37,804 bases of DNA, from the NCBI GenBank assembly GCA_002425245.1, contig DILW01000063.1:1-37804 (forward strand). Direction: 5' to 3'. Each line of letters begins with the position of its first letter. Positions within the stretch are counted from its first letter, which is position 1. Below are positions 14,677 through 23,121 of this stretch, in pieces. Made by a program: the position numbers and the translations under genes. The stretch is from Betaproteobacteria bacterium UBA5582. GTDB taxonomy: Bacteria > Pseudomonadota > Gammaproteobacteria > Burkholderiales > Rhodocyclaceae. The notes under the pieces were generated by a model. The model did not search any database, had not been told where the DNA came from, and worked only from the letters and a program-made list of their open reading frames with translations.

Positions 14677-15510
14677 ATGACGCATTTCCCTGCCGACGAC
14701 GGCGAAAACATCCATCTTCATGTCTCCGGCGAAGGTTCGCCGCTGATCCTGCTGCACGGCTGGACGTCGAGCCATCAGGAATGGACGCCGTTCCTCGCTT
14801 CGCTCGCCGCCCGGCACCGGGTCTATCGCTGGGACGCCCGCGGTCACGGCGGGCATGCGCTGACCCATCCCGGTTCGGCGACGGTCGAGCGGATGGCCCG
14901 CGACCTGAAGAACCTGATCGACCGCTACAAGATCGCCAACGCGACGGCGGTCGGCCATTCGATGGGCGCGCTGACGCTGTGGCAATACCTGCGCGACCAC
15001 GGCACGCACGGCCTGGGCAAGCTGTGCCTGATCGACCAATCGCCCAGGCTGCTTACCGACGACGACTGGGACCATGGCATCTATGGGAATTTCGGCGCCG
15101 ATCGCAACCGGCAGCTGATCGACTGGCTGCGCGAGGATTTTGCCGAAGGTGTGCTGAAGCTGACGGCGCTCGGCCTCAACCAGCGTGCCCGGCAGAAATA
15201 CGAGGAAAACGCCAGCGGCTGGGAACGCTTGCGCCAGGCCTTGCGCGGCCAGAACCCGGAGCCGCTGATTCATTGCTGGCAAAGCCTGACTGCCGCCGAC
15301 TATCGCGACGTGCTGGCGCGGATTTCATTGCCGACACTGCTCGTCTATGGCGGCCAGAGCAATTTCTACGGCGGCGAAACGGCGCGTTATGTCGCCGACA
15401 CCATCCCCAACGCCATCCTCAACATCTACGAAGGCAGCGACCATTCGCCGCACCAGTGGCAACGCGAACGCTTCGTCCGCGAGTTGCTGGCATTCATCGA
15501 CGGCAACTGA
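14677..15510 (+). CDS. Alpha/beta hydrolase
   Basis: The 277-residue protein is a classical alpha/beta-hydrolase. The oxyanion stretch is LILLHGWTSSHQEW, the nucleophile elbow is VGHSMGALT (serine about 97), and an acid lies near LVYGGQSNFYGGE. The catalytic histidine is in EGSDHSPHQW, near the C-terminus. A helical cap of about 90 residues separates the two halves. There is no signal peptide. The start ATG 14677 is preferred to an upstream TTG at 14626, which would add residues unlike the family; only a weak GGAA precedes it. It is divergent from the MBL gene and convergent with the DapB-like gene, 15 bases away. Substrate unknown. Confidence 0.87.
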   Translation: MTHFPADDGENIHLHVSGEGSPLILLHGWTSSHQEWTPFLASLAARHRVYRWDARGHGGHALTHPGSATVERMARDLKNLIDRYKIANATAVGHSMGALTLWQYLRDHGTHGLGKLCLIDQSPRLLTDDDWDHGIYGNFGADRNRQLIDWLREDFAEGVLKLTALGLNQRARQKYEENASGWERLRQALRGQNPEPLIHCWQSLTAADYRDVLARISLPTLLVYGGQSNFYGGETARYVADTIPNAILNIYEGSDHSPHQWQRERFVRELLAFIDGN

Positions 15511-15525
15511 GGGGGCTGCCGGAAT

Positions 15526-16200
15526 CTAGACCCAGCTCCGTTCGATGAACTCGTCGATGGCATACAAGCGATGCTCGAGCGGGTGGGCGGCGATGGCGGC
15601 GACGATCCGGGCGACGCCGTCGGCGTAGGGCGACGATCCGTAGACGCGGGTTTCCAGGCGCAGGGAGCAGCTGTCGTCGGCGATGGTGATGGCGTGCACG
15701 GCGTGGCGCCCCAGATGCTCTGCCGGAATGCCGAGCCTTGCCTGCTGTTCCTTGGCATCGCGCACGGAAATCACGTCCGTCGCGGCAAGTCCCAGGGATT
15801 GCGCCAGCGCCACCGCAGTCCCCGGTGTGGAGCGTTTTCCGGCCTGGTGGGACTCGGTGAGTTCGATGCGGTAGCCGGCGAACAGCTTGCCGCTTTGCGC
15901 CAGCATGTGCATGAACTTCAGCATCAGGATGTTGGTGTTGGGACACAGGACGACCGGGAAGCCCGGCCGCGTTCCTTCGATTTTCGAGCCGGTGGCAAGC
16001 TCGACCAGGACCGAGTCGGTTTCCCGGCAATACGCTGCCACCGCGTCAAGTTCCCTCCCGGAGCCGGCGTGCACGACAACGGAACGAACGTTCGGCGAAG
16101 GCTTGTCCGACCAGCGGAGAACCTTGAACGGCGCCGGGAGCGCCAGTCCATCGAGCAACTCGGAAGCCAGCTTTCCGGAACCAACAATCAAAACCTGCAT
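15526..16200 (-). CDS. Short DapB-like oxidoreductase
   Basis: The 224-residue protein resembles dihydrodipicolinate reductase. The N-terminus has a nucleotide-binding strand and turn (MQVLIVGSGKLASELL), and the centre has ELTESHQAGKRSTPGTAVALAQ. That stretch corresponds to the DapB catalytic motif (E.HH..K.D.PSGTA), with the second histidine replaced by glutamine and the aspartate by serine. PNTNILMLKF matches the DapB NFS/NxS-type loop. At 224 residues it is shorter than true DapB (about 267). No lysine-pathway gene is next to it. It could be a paralogue with another imine or carbonyl substrate. It is convergent with the alpha/beta hydrolase and has its own candidate promoter upstream. Confidence 0.7.
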   Translation of the reverse strand: MQVLIVGSGKLASELLDGLALPAPFKVLRWSDKPSPNVRSVVVHAGSGRELDAVAAYCRETDSVLVELATGSKIEGTRPGFPVVLCPNTNILMLKFMHMLAQSGKLFAGYRIELTESHQAGKRSTPGTAVALAQSLGLAATDVISVRDAKEQQARLGIPAEHLGRHAVHAITIADDSCSLRLETRVYGSSPYADGVARIVAAIAAHPLEHRLYAIDEFIERSWV

Positions 16201-16271
16201 CGTGAATTTTGCCTCGAAGTCTTTGAAATCCCTGTCTGCCCGTCGGCCGGCTGAGGCAAGGCGGGGAGGGA

Positions 16272-16301
16272 TTATTACCCAGAACGGGTGGGGGCGGTAA
16301 A
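16272..16301 (-). promoter_or_regulatory. Candidate promoter of the DapB-like gene
   Basis: On the minus strand, TTTACC (16301-16296) is followed after 18 bases by TAATAA (16277-16272). The leader would be about 65 bases. The -35 is weak. Confidence 0.3.
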
Positions 16302-16308
16302 CGGCACG

Positions 16309-16348
16309 ATGCCGGGATGAACGGCGCCTGCGCCATGCATCCCGGCAT
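16309..16348. terminator. Nested stem-loop downstream of aroF
   Basis: ATGCCGGGATG (16309-16319) pairs perfectly with CATCCCGGCAT (16338-16348). Inside the loop, GGCGC (16323-16327) pairs with GCGCC (16330-16334). It lies 44 bases after the aroF stop on the minus strand. There is no clear T-run, so it may act as a 3' end stabiliser rather than a strict terminator. Confidence 0.4.
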
Positions 16349-16392
16349 TCCGGGTCAGTTGGTGGGCGTGTGCCCGCGGTTCGTCGTTTGCC

Positions 16393-17466
16393 TCAGTCGG
16401 CGATGCGTTCCGGCAGCACGTCGCGCAGCAGGACGGCGGCGTCGCGCAGCATCTTCTCGGTGGTGTCCCAGCCGACGCAGCCGTCGGTGACCGAGCATCC
16501 GTACTTGAGCTGGGCGAGGTCGGCGGGGATTGGCTGGTTGCCGGGCTCGATGTTGGACTCGATCATCACGCCGAGGATCGACTTGTTGCCGGCGCGGATC
16601 TGGTTGACCACGTCGGCCATCACCAGCGGCTGCAGTTCCGGCTTTTTCGAGCTGTTGGCGTGCGAGCAGTCGACGACGATGTTGGTCGGCAGCTTGGCCT
16701 TGACCATCGCCTGCTCGGCAACGGCGACCGAGACGGTGTCGTAGTTGGGGCCGTTGTCGCCGCCGCGCAGGACGACGTGGCCGTAGGCGTTGCCGGTGGT
16801 GCGGACGATGGCGACGCGGCCGTCGTTGTTGAGGCCGAGGAAGGAGTGCGGGCGCGAGGCGGAGAGGATGGCGTTGGTCGCCACGGTGAGGTCGCCGCTG
16901 GTCGCGTTCTTGAAGCCGACCGGGGTGGACAGGCCGGACGACATTTCGCGGTGGGTCTGCGATTCGGTGGTGCGGGCGCCGATCGCCGTCCACGTGATCA
17001 GGTCGCCGTAATACTGCGGGCCGTAGGGGTCGAGCGCCTCAGTGCCGGCGGGCAGACCGAGTTCGTTGACCTGGAGCAGGAAGTCGCGGGCCTTCTGCAT
17101 GCCGACGTCGACCTGGAAGGAATCGTCCATGAACGGATCGTTGATGTAACCCTTCCAGCCGACGGTGGTGCGCGGTTTCTCGAAGTAGACGCGCATGATG
17201 ATCTGCAGCGTGTCGCCGAGTTCGTCGGCGAGCGCCTTCAGGCGGCGGGCGTAGTCGAGGCCGGCGACCGGGTCGTGGATCGAGCAGGGGCCGACGACGA
17301 CGAACAGGCGGTGATCCTTGCGGTCGAGGATGTTGCGCAGCAGGTCGCGGCCTTCGCTGACGGTGGCTTCTGCCTGGGCAGAGAGCGGCAGTTTCTGGTG
17401 GATTTCCGCCGGCGTCGGCATCGCGTCGAAGGCGGAAATGTTGATGTTTTCGAGGATCTGGGTCAT
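16393..17466 (-). CDS. aroF: 3-deoxy-7-phosphoheptulonate synthase, class I
   Basis: This enzyme condenses phosphoenolpyruvate and erythrose-4-phosphate, the first step of the shikimate pathway. The 357-residue protein has the class I alpha markers VVVGPCSIHDP, MRVYFEKPRTTVGWKG, GARTTESQTHREMSSG and VDCSHANSSKKPE. An N-terminal segment of about 45 residues normally carries the feedback site. AroF- versus AroG-type specificity is not certain; motif wording (TESQTHREM, EALDP) is nearer to the Tyr/Trp-sensitive forms. The symbol is therefore tentative. Its ATG overlaps the mfd stop by 4 bases (ATGA), which implies transcription with mfd. Confidence 0.93.
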   Translation of the reverse strand: MTQILENINISAFDAMPTPAEIHQKLPLSAQAEATVSEGRDLLRNILDRKDHRLFVVVGPCSIHDPVAGLDYARRLKALADELGDTLQIIMRVYFEKPRTTVGWKGYINDPFMDDSFQVDVGMQKARDFLLQVNELGLPAGTEALDPYGPQYYGDLITWTAIGARTTESQTHREMSSGLSTPVGFKNATSGDLTVATNAILSASRPHSFLGLNNDGRVAIVRTTGNAYGHVVLRGGDNGPNYDTVSVAVAEQAMVKAKLPTNIVVDCSHANSSKKPELQPLVMADVVNQIRAGNKSILGVMIESNIEPGNQPIPADLAQLKYGCSVTDGCVGWDTTEKMLRDAAVLLRDVLPERIAD

Positions 17467-20400
17467 TTGGTCAGCTCGCGTATCATGTCCTTGACCGCCG
17501 CAACCTTGTCCTGCAAGGCCGGGCAGTGGCGCAAAAGTGAAATCTTATCCTGTCCGGCCAGCTTATAGCTGCGGTTCTTCTGGATCAAATTGATGATCCT
17601 GATCGGTTCGATAGGCGGATTCTTCGAGAATTCCGGGGCGAACTGGATCGTCACCTGGTCGTTGCCGGCGTCGAGCTTCTGCACCAGCAGTGGTTTGACC
17701 AGCAGGCGCAGCCGGTGCGTGGCGACCAGTGCCTGCGCCTGCAGCGGCAGTTCGCCGAAGCGGTCGACCAGTTCTTCCTGCAGCGTGTCGATCTCGTCGT
17801 CGCTCTCGCAGTTGGCCAGGCGCTTGTACAGCGTCAGCCGCTCGTGCACGTCGGGGCAGTAGGCGTCGGGCAGCAGCGCCGGGGTGCGCAGGTTGATCTC
17901 GCCGCTGACGCCGATCGGTTGCGTCAGGTCGGCGGTTTCCAGCACCTTGCCCTGTTTCAGGTGGGCGACGGCACGGTTGAGCATCTCGCTGAACATCGTG
18001 AAGCCGACTTCCTGCATTTCCCCGGACTGGTTGTCGCCGAGCACCTCGCCGGCACCGCGGATTTCCAGGTCGTGCATGGCCAGGAAGAAGCCGGAACCGA
18101 GTTCCTCCATCATCTGGATCGCTTCCAGGCGCTGCTTGGCCTGCTTGGTCATTGCCTTCTCGTCCTGGACGAGCAGGTAGGCGTAGGCCTGGTGGTGCGA
18201 GCGGCCGACGCGGCCGCGCAACTGGTGCAACTGGGCGAGGCCGAATTTCTCGGAGCGGTTGATCAGGATGGTGTTGGCGTGCGGGTTGTCGATGCCGGTT
18301 TCGATGATCGTCGTGCACAGCAAGAGGTTGGCACGCTGGCCGGTGAAGTCGCGCATCACCTTTTCCAGCTCGCGCTCGTTCATCTGGCCGTGGCCGATGA
18401 CGATGCGCGCTTCCGGCACCAGCTTCTCCAGCTTCTCGCGCATGTTCTCGATGGTGTCGACCTCGTTGTGCAGGAAATACACCTGGCCGCCGCGCTTCAA
18501 TTCGCGCAGCACCGCTTCGCGGATGATGCCGTCGGAGAAGCGGCTGACGAAGGTCTTGATCGCCAGGCGCTTCTGCGGCGCCGTGGCGATCACCGAGAAG
18601 TCGCGCAGGCCTTCCATCGACAGCGCCAGCGTGCGCGGGATCGGCGTCGCGGTCAGGGTCAGCACGTCGACCTCGGCGCGCATCGCCTTCAGCGTTTCCT
18701 TCTGGCGCACGCCGAAGCGGTGTTCCTCGTCGATGATGACCAGGCCCAGGCGATTGAATTTCACGTCCTTGCCGATCAGCTTGTGCGTGCCGATGATGAT
18801 GTCGATCTTGCCTTCGGCCAGGTCCTGCAGCGCCTGCGCGGTTTCCTTGGCGGTCTTGAAGCGCGAGATTTCGGCGACCTTGACCGGCCAGTCGGCAAAG
18901 CGGTCGACGAAGGTCTGGTAATGCTGTTCGCAGAGCAGCGTGGTCGGGCAGAGCACGGCCACCTGCTTGCCGCCGGCCACCGCGCAGAAGGCGGCGCGCA
19001 GGGCGACCTCGGTCTTGCCGAAGCCGACGTCGCCGCAGACCAGCCGGTCCATTGGCTTGCCCGACTTCATGTCGGCGATGACCGCGGCAATGGCCTGCGC
19101 CTGGTCGGGGGTTTCTTCGAAACCGAAGCCGTCGGCGAAAGCCTCGTAGTCGTTTTCCGAAAAATCGAAGGCGTGGCCCTGACGGGCAGCGCGCGCGGCG
19201 TAGAGCGCGAGCAGTTCGGCGGCGGTGTCGCGCGCCTGCTCGGCGGCCTTCCGTTTGGCCTTTTCCCACTGCCCGGAACCGAGCGTGTGCAGCGGTGCGG
19301 CGTCCGGCTCGGCGCCGGAATAACGGGAGATCACGTGCAGTTGCGCCACCGGCACGAACAGCTTGGCGTCGTTGGCGTAGTGCAGTTCGAGGAATTCCTG
19401 CTCGCCGAGGCCGAGGTCCATCCGTACCAGGCCGCGATAGCGGCCGATGCCGTGGCTTTCGTGTACCACCGGGTCGCCGACCTTGAGTTCGGTCAGGTCC
19501 TTCAGCCAGTTGTCGAAGCTCGTCTTGCGCGCCGCTTCGCGCCGGGTGCGGCGCGGGCTGCCGGCGAACAGCTCGGTTTCGCTGACGAAGGTGACCTGGT
19601 CGAGGGCAAAGCCCTGCTGCAGCGGGCTGACGGTCAGCGCCAGGCGTTCGCTGCCGCTGGCGAAGGCGGCAAAGTCGGCGCAGGCGGCGGGCCTGAGACC
19701 GTGTTCGGCGAACATCGCGGCCAGCGTCTCGCGGCGGCCGGCGGTCTCGGCGAGCAGCAGCACGCGCCCGGGATAGCTGGCGAGATGGTTCTTCAACGCT
19801 GCCAGCGGATCGTCGCTGCGGCGGTCTACGGCGACGTTGGGCAGCTTGCCGGTAGCGACATTCCTGGCGTCCAGCGCCAGCCGGCCGTAAGCCTTGGCGG
19901 CGACGAAGAAGGCTTCGTCGGTCAGGAACAGTTCTTCCGGCGCCAGCAGCGGCCGCGCCTTGTCGCCCTGCAGCAGGTTGTAGCGCGAGCGGGTGTCGTT
20001 CCAGAAGGCGGCGATGGCGGCCGGCGCGTCGCCGTGGGTGACGAAGATCGCGTCCTTGGGCAGGTAGTCGAACAGCGTCGCCGTCTCGTCGAAGAACAGC
20101 GGCAGGTAGTACTCGATGCCGGCGCTGGCGATGCCGGTCGAGATGTCCTTGTAGATGCCCGACTTCGCCGGGTCGCCCTCGAAACGCTCGCGGAAGGCCT
20201 GGCGGAAATGGGTGCGCCCTTTGTCGTCCAACGGGAACTCGCGCGCCGGCAGCAGACGCACTTCCGGCACCGGGTAGACGGTGCGCTGGGTGTCGACGTC
20301 GAAGGTCTTGATGCTCTCGACCTCGTCGTCGAACAGGTCGAGCCGGTAGGGCAGTTGCGAGCCCATCGGGAAGAGGTCGATCAGGCCGCCGCGGATCGAG

Positions 20401-20897
20401 TATTCGCCGGGCGACACCACCTGGGTGACGTTGGCGTAGCCGGCCAGCGTGACCTGGGCGCGGAACTTCTCGGCGTCGAGCGTCTGGCCCTTCCTGAATT
20501 CAAAGGTGTAGGCGGCCATGAATTCCGGCGGCGCCAGCCGGTTGACCGCGGTCGCCGCCGGCACCAGCAGGATCTGCACCTCGCCCTGCAATGCCGCCCA
20601 CAGCGTTGCCAGGCGTTCGGAGACGAGGTCCTGGTGCGGCGAGAAATGGTCGTAGGGCAGGGTTTCCCAGTCCGGCAGCAGGCGCACCTTGAGCTGCGGC
20701 GCGAACCAGGGGATTTCTTCCAGCAGGCGCTGCGCGTCGGCGGCACTGGCGGTGACCACGGCGAAAGTCCGCTGCGGGTTGCTGGCCGCCAGTTCGGCCA
20801 GCGTCAGGGCATCGGCAGAGCCGGCGAACGATTCGAGATCGACGCGCTGCCCGGGTTTGGGCAGGTTGGGAAGGACAAGCAAGGGAGATGCGGACAC
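17463..20897 (-). CDS. mfd: Transcription-repair coupling factor Mfd
   Basis: Mfd removes RNA polymerase stalled at DNA lesions and recruits UvrA. The 1144-residue product is close to the 1148 of E. coli. It has an N-terminal UvrB-like region (about 1-330), the RNA-polymerase-interacting domain (about 450-530, DPVVHESHGIGRYRGL), and a RecG-like motor. Walker A is CGDVGFGKTE, the DEEH box is IIDEEHRFG, and motif VI-like residues are in QLRGRVGRS. The C-terminal TRCF domain ends at DMIRELTK. GTG 20897 is chosen because it gives the family N-terminus and lies about 20 bases after a perfect -10; the frame is open up to 20990, but that part precedes the promoter. The stop overlaps aroF. Confidence 0.96.
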   Translation of the reverse strand: MSASPLLVLPNLPKPGQRVDLESFAGSADALTLAELAASNPQRTFAVVTASAADAQRLLEEIPWFAPQLKVRLLPDWETLPYDHFSPHQDLVSERLATLWAALQGEVQILLVPAATAVNRLAPPEFMAAYTFEFRKGQTLDAEKFRAQVTLAGYANVTQVVSPGEYSIRGGLIDLFPMGSQLPYRLDLFDDEVESIKTFDVDTQRTVYPVPEVRLLPAREFPLDDKGRTHFRQAFRERFEGDPAKSGIYKDISTGIASAGIEYYLPLFFDETATLFDYLPKDAIFVTHGDAPAAIAAFWNDTRSRYNLLQGDKARPLLAPEELFLTDEAFFVAAKAYGRLALDARNVATGKLPNVAVDRRSDDPLAALKNHLASYPGRVLLLAETAGRRETLAAMFAEHGLRPAACADFAAFASGSERLALTVSPLQQGFALDQVTFVSETELFAGSPRRTRREAARKTSFDNWLKDLTELKVGDPVVHESHGIGRYRGLVRMDLGLGEQEFLELHYANDAKLFVPVAQLHVISRYSGAEPDAAPLHTLGSGQWEKAKRKAAEQARDTAAELLALYAARAARQGHAFDFSENDYEAFADGFGFEETPDQAQAIAAVIADMKSGKPMDRLVCGDVGFGKTEVALRAAFCAVAGGKQVAVLCPTTLLCEQHYQTFVDRFADWPVKVAEISRFKTAKETAQALQDLAEGKIDIIIGTHKLIGKDVKFNRLGLVIIDEEHRFGVRQKETLKAMRAEVDVLTLTATPIPRTLALSMEGLRDFSVIATAPQKRLAIKTFVSRFSDGIIREAVLRELKRGGQVYFLHNEVDTIENMREKLEKLVPEARIVIGHGQMNERELEKVMRDFTGQRANLLLCTTIIETGIDNPHANTILINRSEKFGLAQLHQLRGRVGRSHHQAYAYLLVQDEKAMTKQAKQRLEAIQMMEELGSGFFLAMHDLEIRGAGEVLGDNQSGEMQEVGFTMFSEMLNRAVAHLKQGKVLETADLTQPIGVSGEINLRTPALLPDAYCPDVHERLTLYKRLANCESDDEIDTLQEELVDRFGELPLQAQALVATHRLRLLVKPLLVQKLDAGNDQVTIQFAPEFSKNPPIEPIRIINLIQKNRSYKLAGQDKISLLRHCPALQDKVAAVKDMIRELTK

Positions 20898-20925
20898 TGT
20901 CGAAGCGGCGTGAGGCGGGGCGAGA

Positions 20926-20931
20926 ATTATA
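20926..20931 (-). promoter_or_regulatory. mfd -10 element
   Basis: TATAAT is present on the minus strand at 20931-20926, predicting a start near 20919 and a leader of about 22 bases before GTG 20897. No convincing -35 is seen. Confidence 0.45.
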
Positions 20932-20976
20932 GCCGTTTGCTTGCGGCTGTTTTTTGCGTTTTCCGGGGTGCGAAAC

Positions 20977-21006
20977 TTGAAGCAAAACACTTGTGGTCGT
21001 TATAAG
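20977..21006 (+). promoter_or_regulatory. Promoter of the small 21041 gene
   Basis: TTGAAG (20977-20982), an 18-base spacer and TATAAG (21001-21006) make a reasonable sigma70 promoter. The transcript would start near 21013, leaving a leader of about 28 bases before ATG 21041. Confidence 0.5.
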
Positions 21007-21040
21007 ATTACGCCACCTCATGTCTTGCTATCTCGTTCCG

Positions 21041-21223
21041 ATGTCATTGTTCAAAGAGAAGCGCGCCGGCAGGGATCGTCGCGCCGAAAGCAGTCAGCTC
21101 AGGGAAAACCAGATTGAACGGCGTGTCAGCGAACGCCGGCAGATCTCGCTTGAAGAAATTTCCTTCATCGAATGGGCCAGCCAGTTCGCCCTGTACAAGA
21201 AGCAAGGTCCGAAAATCAAATAG
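21041..21223 (+). CDS. Small basic conserved-looking protein
   Basis: The 60-residue product is rich in arginine and glutamate. It carries two similar arginine clusters (GRDRRAES and ERRVSERRQ), then a hydrophobic and aromatic segment ISFIEWASQFALYKKQ. There is no signal peptide and no cysteine. Short proteins with repeated DRR/ERR clusters are common in betaproteobacteria, but I know no function for them. ATG 21041 is preferred because the promoter at 20977-21006 leaves it a normal leader; ATG 21020 would be almost leaderless and adds seven unhelpful residues. It is divergent from mfd, and its last 8 bases overlap the convergent hydrolase-like gene. Confidence 0.6.
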   Translation: MSLFKEKRAGRDRRAESSQLRENQIERRVSERRQISLEEISFIEWASQFALYKKQGPKIK

Positions 21224-21824
21224 GCTCTGGCGGTGGCATATGCCGCTGCAGCCAGTCGGCGATTCGCTCTCCGGTCTTGTCCCCGGGATTGAGGATGTGC
21301 GATTCGTTCGGCGCTGCGATGCGCTGCCTTACCCTTTCCCAGACTTCTGCCGTTGGCGCTGTCGATGCATCAAACAACATCAGCAGCGGCGCGGTCAGCA
21401 TTCCCAGAGCTTGCAGGCCGGCCCGATCGGCATTCCCACCAAGCGCCGCAATTGCGGCAACCCGGGCATCGCGCTGGGCGGCAGCGCGAATGGCTGCCGG
21501 AGTGACTTCCCCGCCAACCAGCAGCGCCAGCGGCAGTTTCTTGGTGTTCTCGTCCCGATTACTTGATTCAATGACGTCGAGCAGCCGACGCGTTAGCCGA
21601 CCAACGTCCTGCGTGGCATCGGGAAAGTGCATCTCGCGTTCGCTCAACAACATGCTGCCGAGCAGGGCGTATCCGCAAGCCAACAAATGCCTGGCACTGG
21701 TGTCATTGACGGCAATACGGTGGGCGTGGGCAACAATGACCAGACCGCGAGGCTGCTCGGGGATGACCAGCTCTCCATGCAGCTTGCCGTAGTTACCGGC
21801 CAGGGCGAAATGCTGCTTCATCAT
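21216..21824 (-). CDS. Hydrolase-like protein lacking the catalytic serine
   Basis: The 202-residue protein follows the layout of the dienelactone-hydrolase-like family: LHGELVIPEQPRGLVIVAHA, then ARHLLACGYALLGSMLLSERE and RLTRRLLDVIE. A strand and helix LLVGGEVTPAAIRAAA comes next, then VAAIAALGGNADRAG. In active relatives the first motif is HGSGSS and the elbow is G.STGA. Here they read HAHRIA and GGEVTP, so the oxyanion motif and the nucleophile are missing. It is probably a non-catalytic or altered member (inference). ATG 21824 overlaps the stop of the upstream membrane protein gene by one base (TGATG); a second ATG follows immediately. Coupled translation suggests a shared task. Confidence 0.72.
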   Translation of the reverse strand: MMKQHFALAGNYGKLHGELVIPEQPRGLVIVAHAHRIAVNDTSARHLLACGYALLGSMLLSEREMHFPDATQDVGRLTRRLLDVIESSNRDENTKKLPLALLVGGEVTPAAIRAAAQRDARVAAIAALGGNADRAGLQALGMLTAPLLMLFDASTAPTAEVWERVRQRIAAPNESHILNPGDKTGERIADWLQRHMPPPEPI

Positions 21825-23080
21825 CACACCAGCAGCAGGCCGACGCCCATGCCGGCGCCGATAGCCAGCAGACCGGGCAGGGCGTGGCGGGCCAGCGTCC
21901 GGCCGCCAATGCTGACGACCAGGCCGATCTTGAACACCAGGTTGGCGACCAGCGCCAGCGTGACGGCGATCACCGCGTCGGCGCCGAGCACGCGTTCGAG
22001 GTTGAACATGCGCAATGTGGAGAGGACACTCGCATCGGCGTCGGTCAGCCCGGAAACCAGGGCGACGATGTAGAGTCCGCTGTTGCCGGCGATGTCCTGC
22101 AGCCAGGCAGCGGCGAGCAGGACGATGGCGTACAGCGCGCCGAAGGAGACGGCGGTTTTCAGCTCGGTCGGGTTCTTCACTTCTGGCATCGGCAGCTCGC
22201 CAGCCTCGTTGAGGATCTTCCAGCCGTACAGCGACATGATCACCCCGGGGACGATGCCGCAGGCGAAGACCGTGGCAACCGGCGCGATCAGGCCGGGGGC
22301 GACGATGCTGGCGATGATGCCGAGGCGGATCATGACCATTACGTTGGCGATCAGGATGACGATCGCCGACATGCGTACCAGGTGGCCGTGCTCGGCGGCG
22401 TGGCGGGAGAACATCATGGTTGTCGCGGTGGACGACGCCAGGCCGCCGAAAATGCCGAGCACCGCGGCGCCGTGGCGGGCGCCGATGATGCGCAGGGCGA
22501 GGTAGCCGGCCAGCGCCAGGCCTGAGATCAGCACCACCATCCACCACACCTGGCGCGGGTTGATCGCGGCGTAGGGGCCGAAGCTGTCGTTCGGCAGGAT
22601 GGGCAGGATGACCAGCGAGAGCACGGCGAACTGCAGGATGGAGTTGAGGTCCTTCGGCGTTGTCCGTTCGCTGAATTGCTTCAGTTCGGCCTTGAAGTAG
22701 AGCAGGACCGTGGTCGTGATTGCCAGCATCACCGCCAGCGTCGCGTAGCCGTACCAGACTGCGGCACCAAGTCCGTAGGTGACGATGGTCGCTGCCTCCG
22801 AGGTGAAGCCGCGATACTGCTCTTCCTGCTGTGACGAGAAATTGGAGGCGACCATCGATACCGCGACGACAACGAGGCCGACTGCCAGTAGCCACGGTCC
22901 CCCGCTTTTCTCGCCGAGCATGGCAAACAGGCAGCCGAGCATGGCGACCAGCGAGAAGGTGCGGAGGCCGGCTGCGGAGTCCGGCCGCCGTTCGCGTTCC
23001 ATGCCGATGAGCAGGCCAATGCCGAGCGCGGTGGCGAATGCTTCGACCGGTGCGGCCAGTTCAGGAACGACGAAACTCAT
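21824..23080 (-). CDS. MgtC/SapB and DUF4010-type membrane protein
   Basis: The 418-residue protein is an integral inner-membrane protein with about 11-12 hydrophobic segments. The N-terminal part (about 10-150) is MgtC-like: ALGIGLLIGMERERR followed by LRTFSLVAMLG and GFTSEAATIVTYGLGA. The C-terminal part (about 170-418) is the DUF4010 half, with GLASSTATTMMFSRHA and SGLTDADASVLST. MgtC relatives are linked to magnesium limitation and membrane potential, but this fused form has no settled role. Start ATG 23080 has GAGAGG upstream. The stop overlaps the start of the hydrolase-like gene. It is divergent from ispD. Confidence 0.85.
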   Translation of the reverse strand: MSFVVPELAAPVEAFATALGIGLLIGMERERRPDSAAGLRTFSLVAMLGCLFAMLGEKSGGPWLLAVGLVVVAVSMVASNFSSQQEEQYRGFTSEAATIVTYGLGAAVWYGYATLAVMLAITTTVLLYFKAELKQFSERTTPKDLNSILQFAVLSLVILPILPNDSFGPYAAINPRQVWWMVVLISGLALAGYLALRIIGARHGAAVLGIFGGLASSTATTMMFSRHAAEHGHLVRMSAIVILIANVMVMIRLGIIASIVAPGLIAPVATVFACGIVPGVIMSLYGWKILNEAGELPMPEVKNPTELKTAVSFGALYAIVLLAAAWLQDIAGNSGLYIVALVSGLTDADASVLSTLRMFNLERVLGADAVIAVTLALVANLVFKIGLVVSIGGRTLARHALPGLLAIGAGMGVGLLLV

Positions 23081-23109
23081 GGCTTGCCTCTCTTTTCCTT
23101 GTTCTTCGT

Positions 23110-23115
23110 TAAAAT
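23110..23115 (+). promoter_or_regulatory. Candidate ispD -10
   Basis: TAAAAT ends 6 bases before ATG 23122. Transcription would begin at or next to the start codon, and no Shine-Dalgarno is visible, so a leaderless message is possible. Confidence 0.4.
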
Positions 23116-23121
23116 TAAGCC

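Noticed and set aside
20898..20990. N-terminal extension of Mfd
   Set aside because: The extra residues do not resemble Mfd and their codons lie upstream of or over the TATAAT element at 20931-20926.
17715..21005. Open frame of more than 1000 codons on the plus strand opposite mfd
   Set aside because: It mirrors the codon bias of mfd, has no domain pattern and no promoter or ribosome binding site, so I treat it as a shadow.
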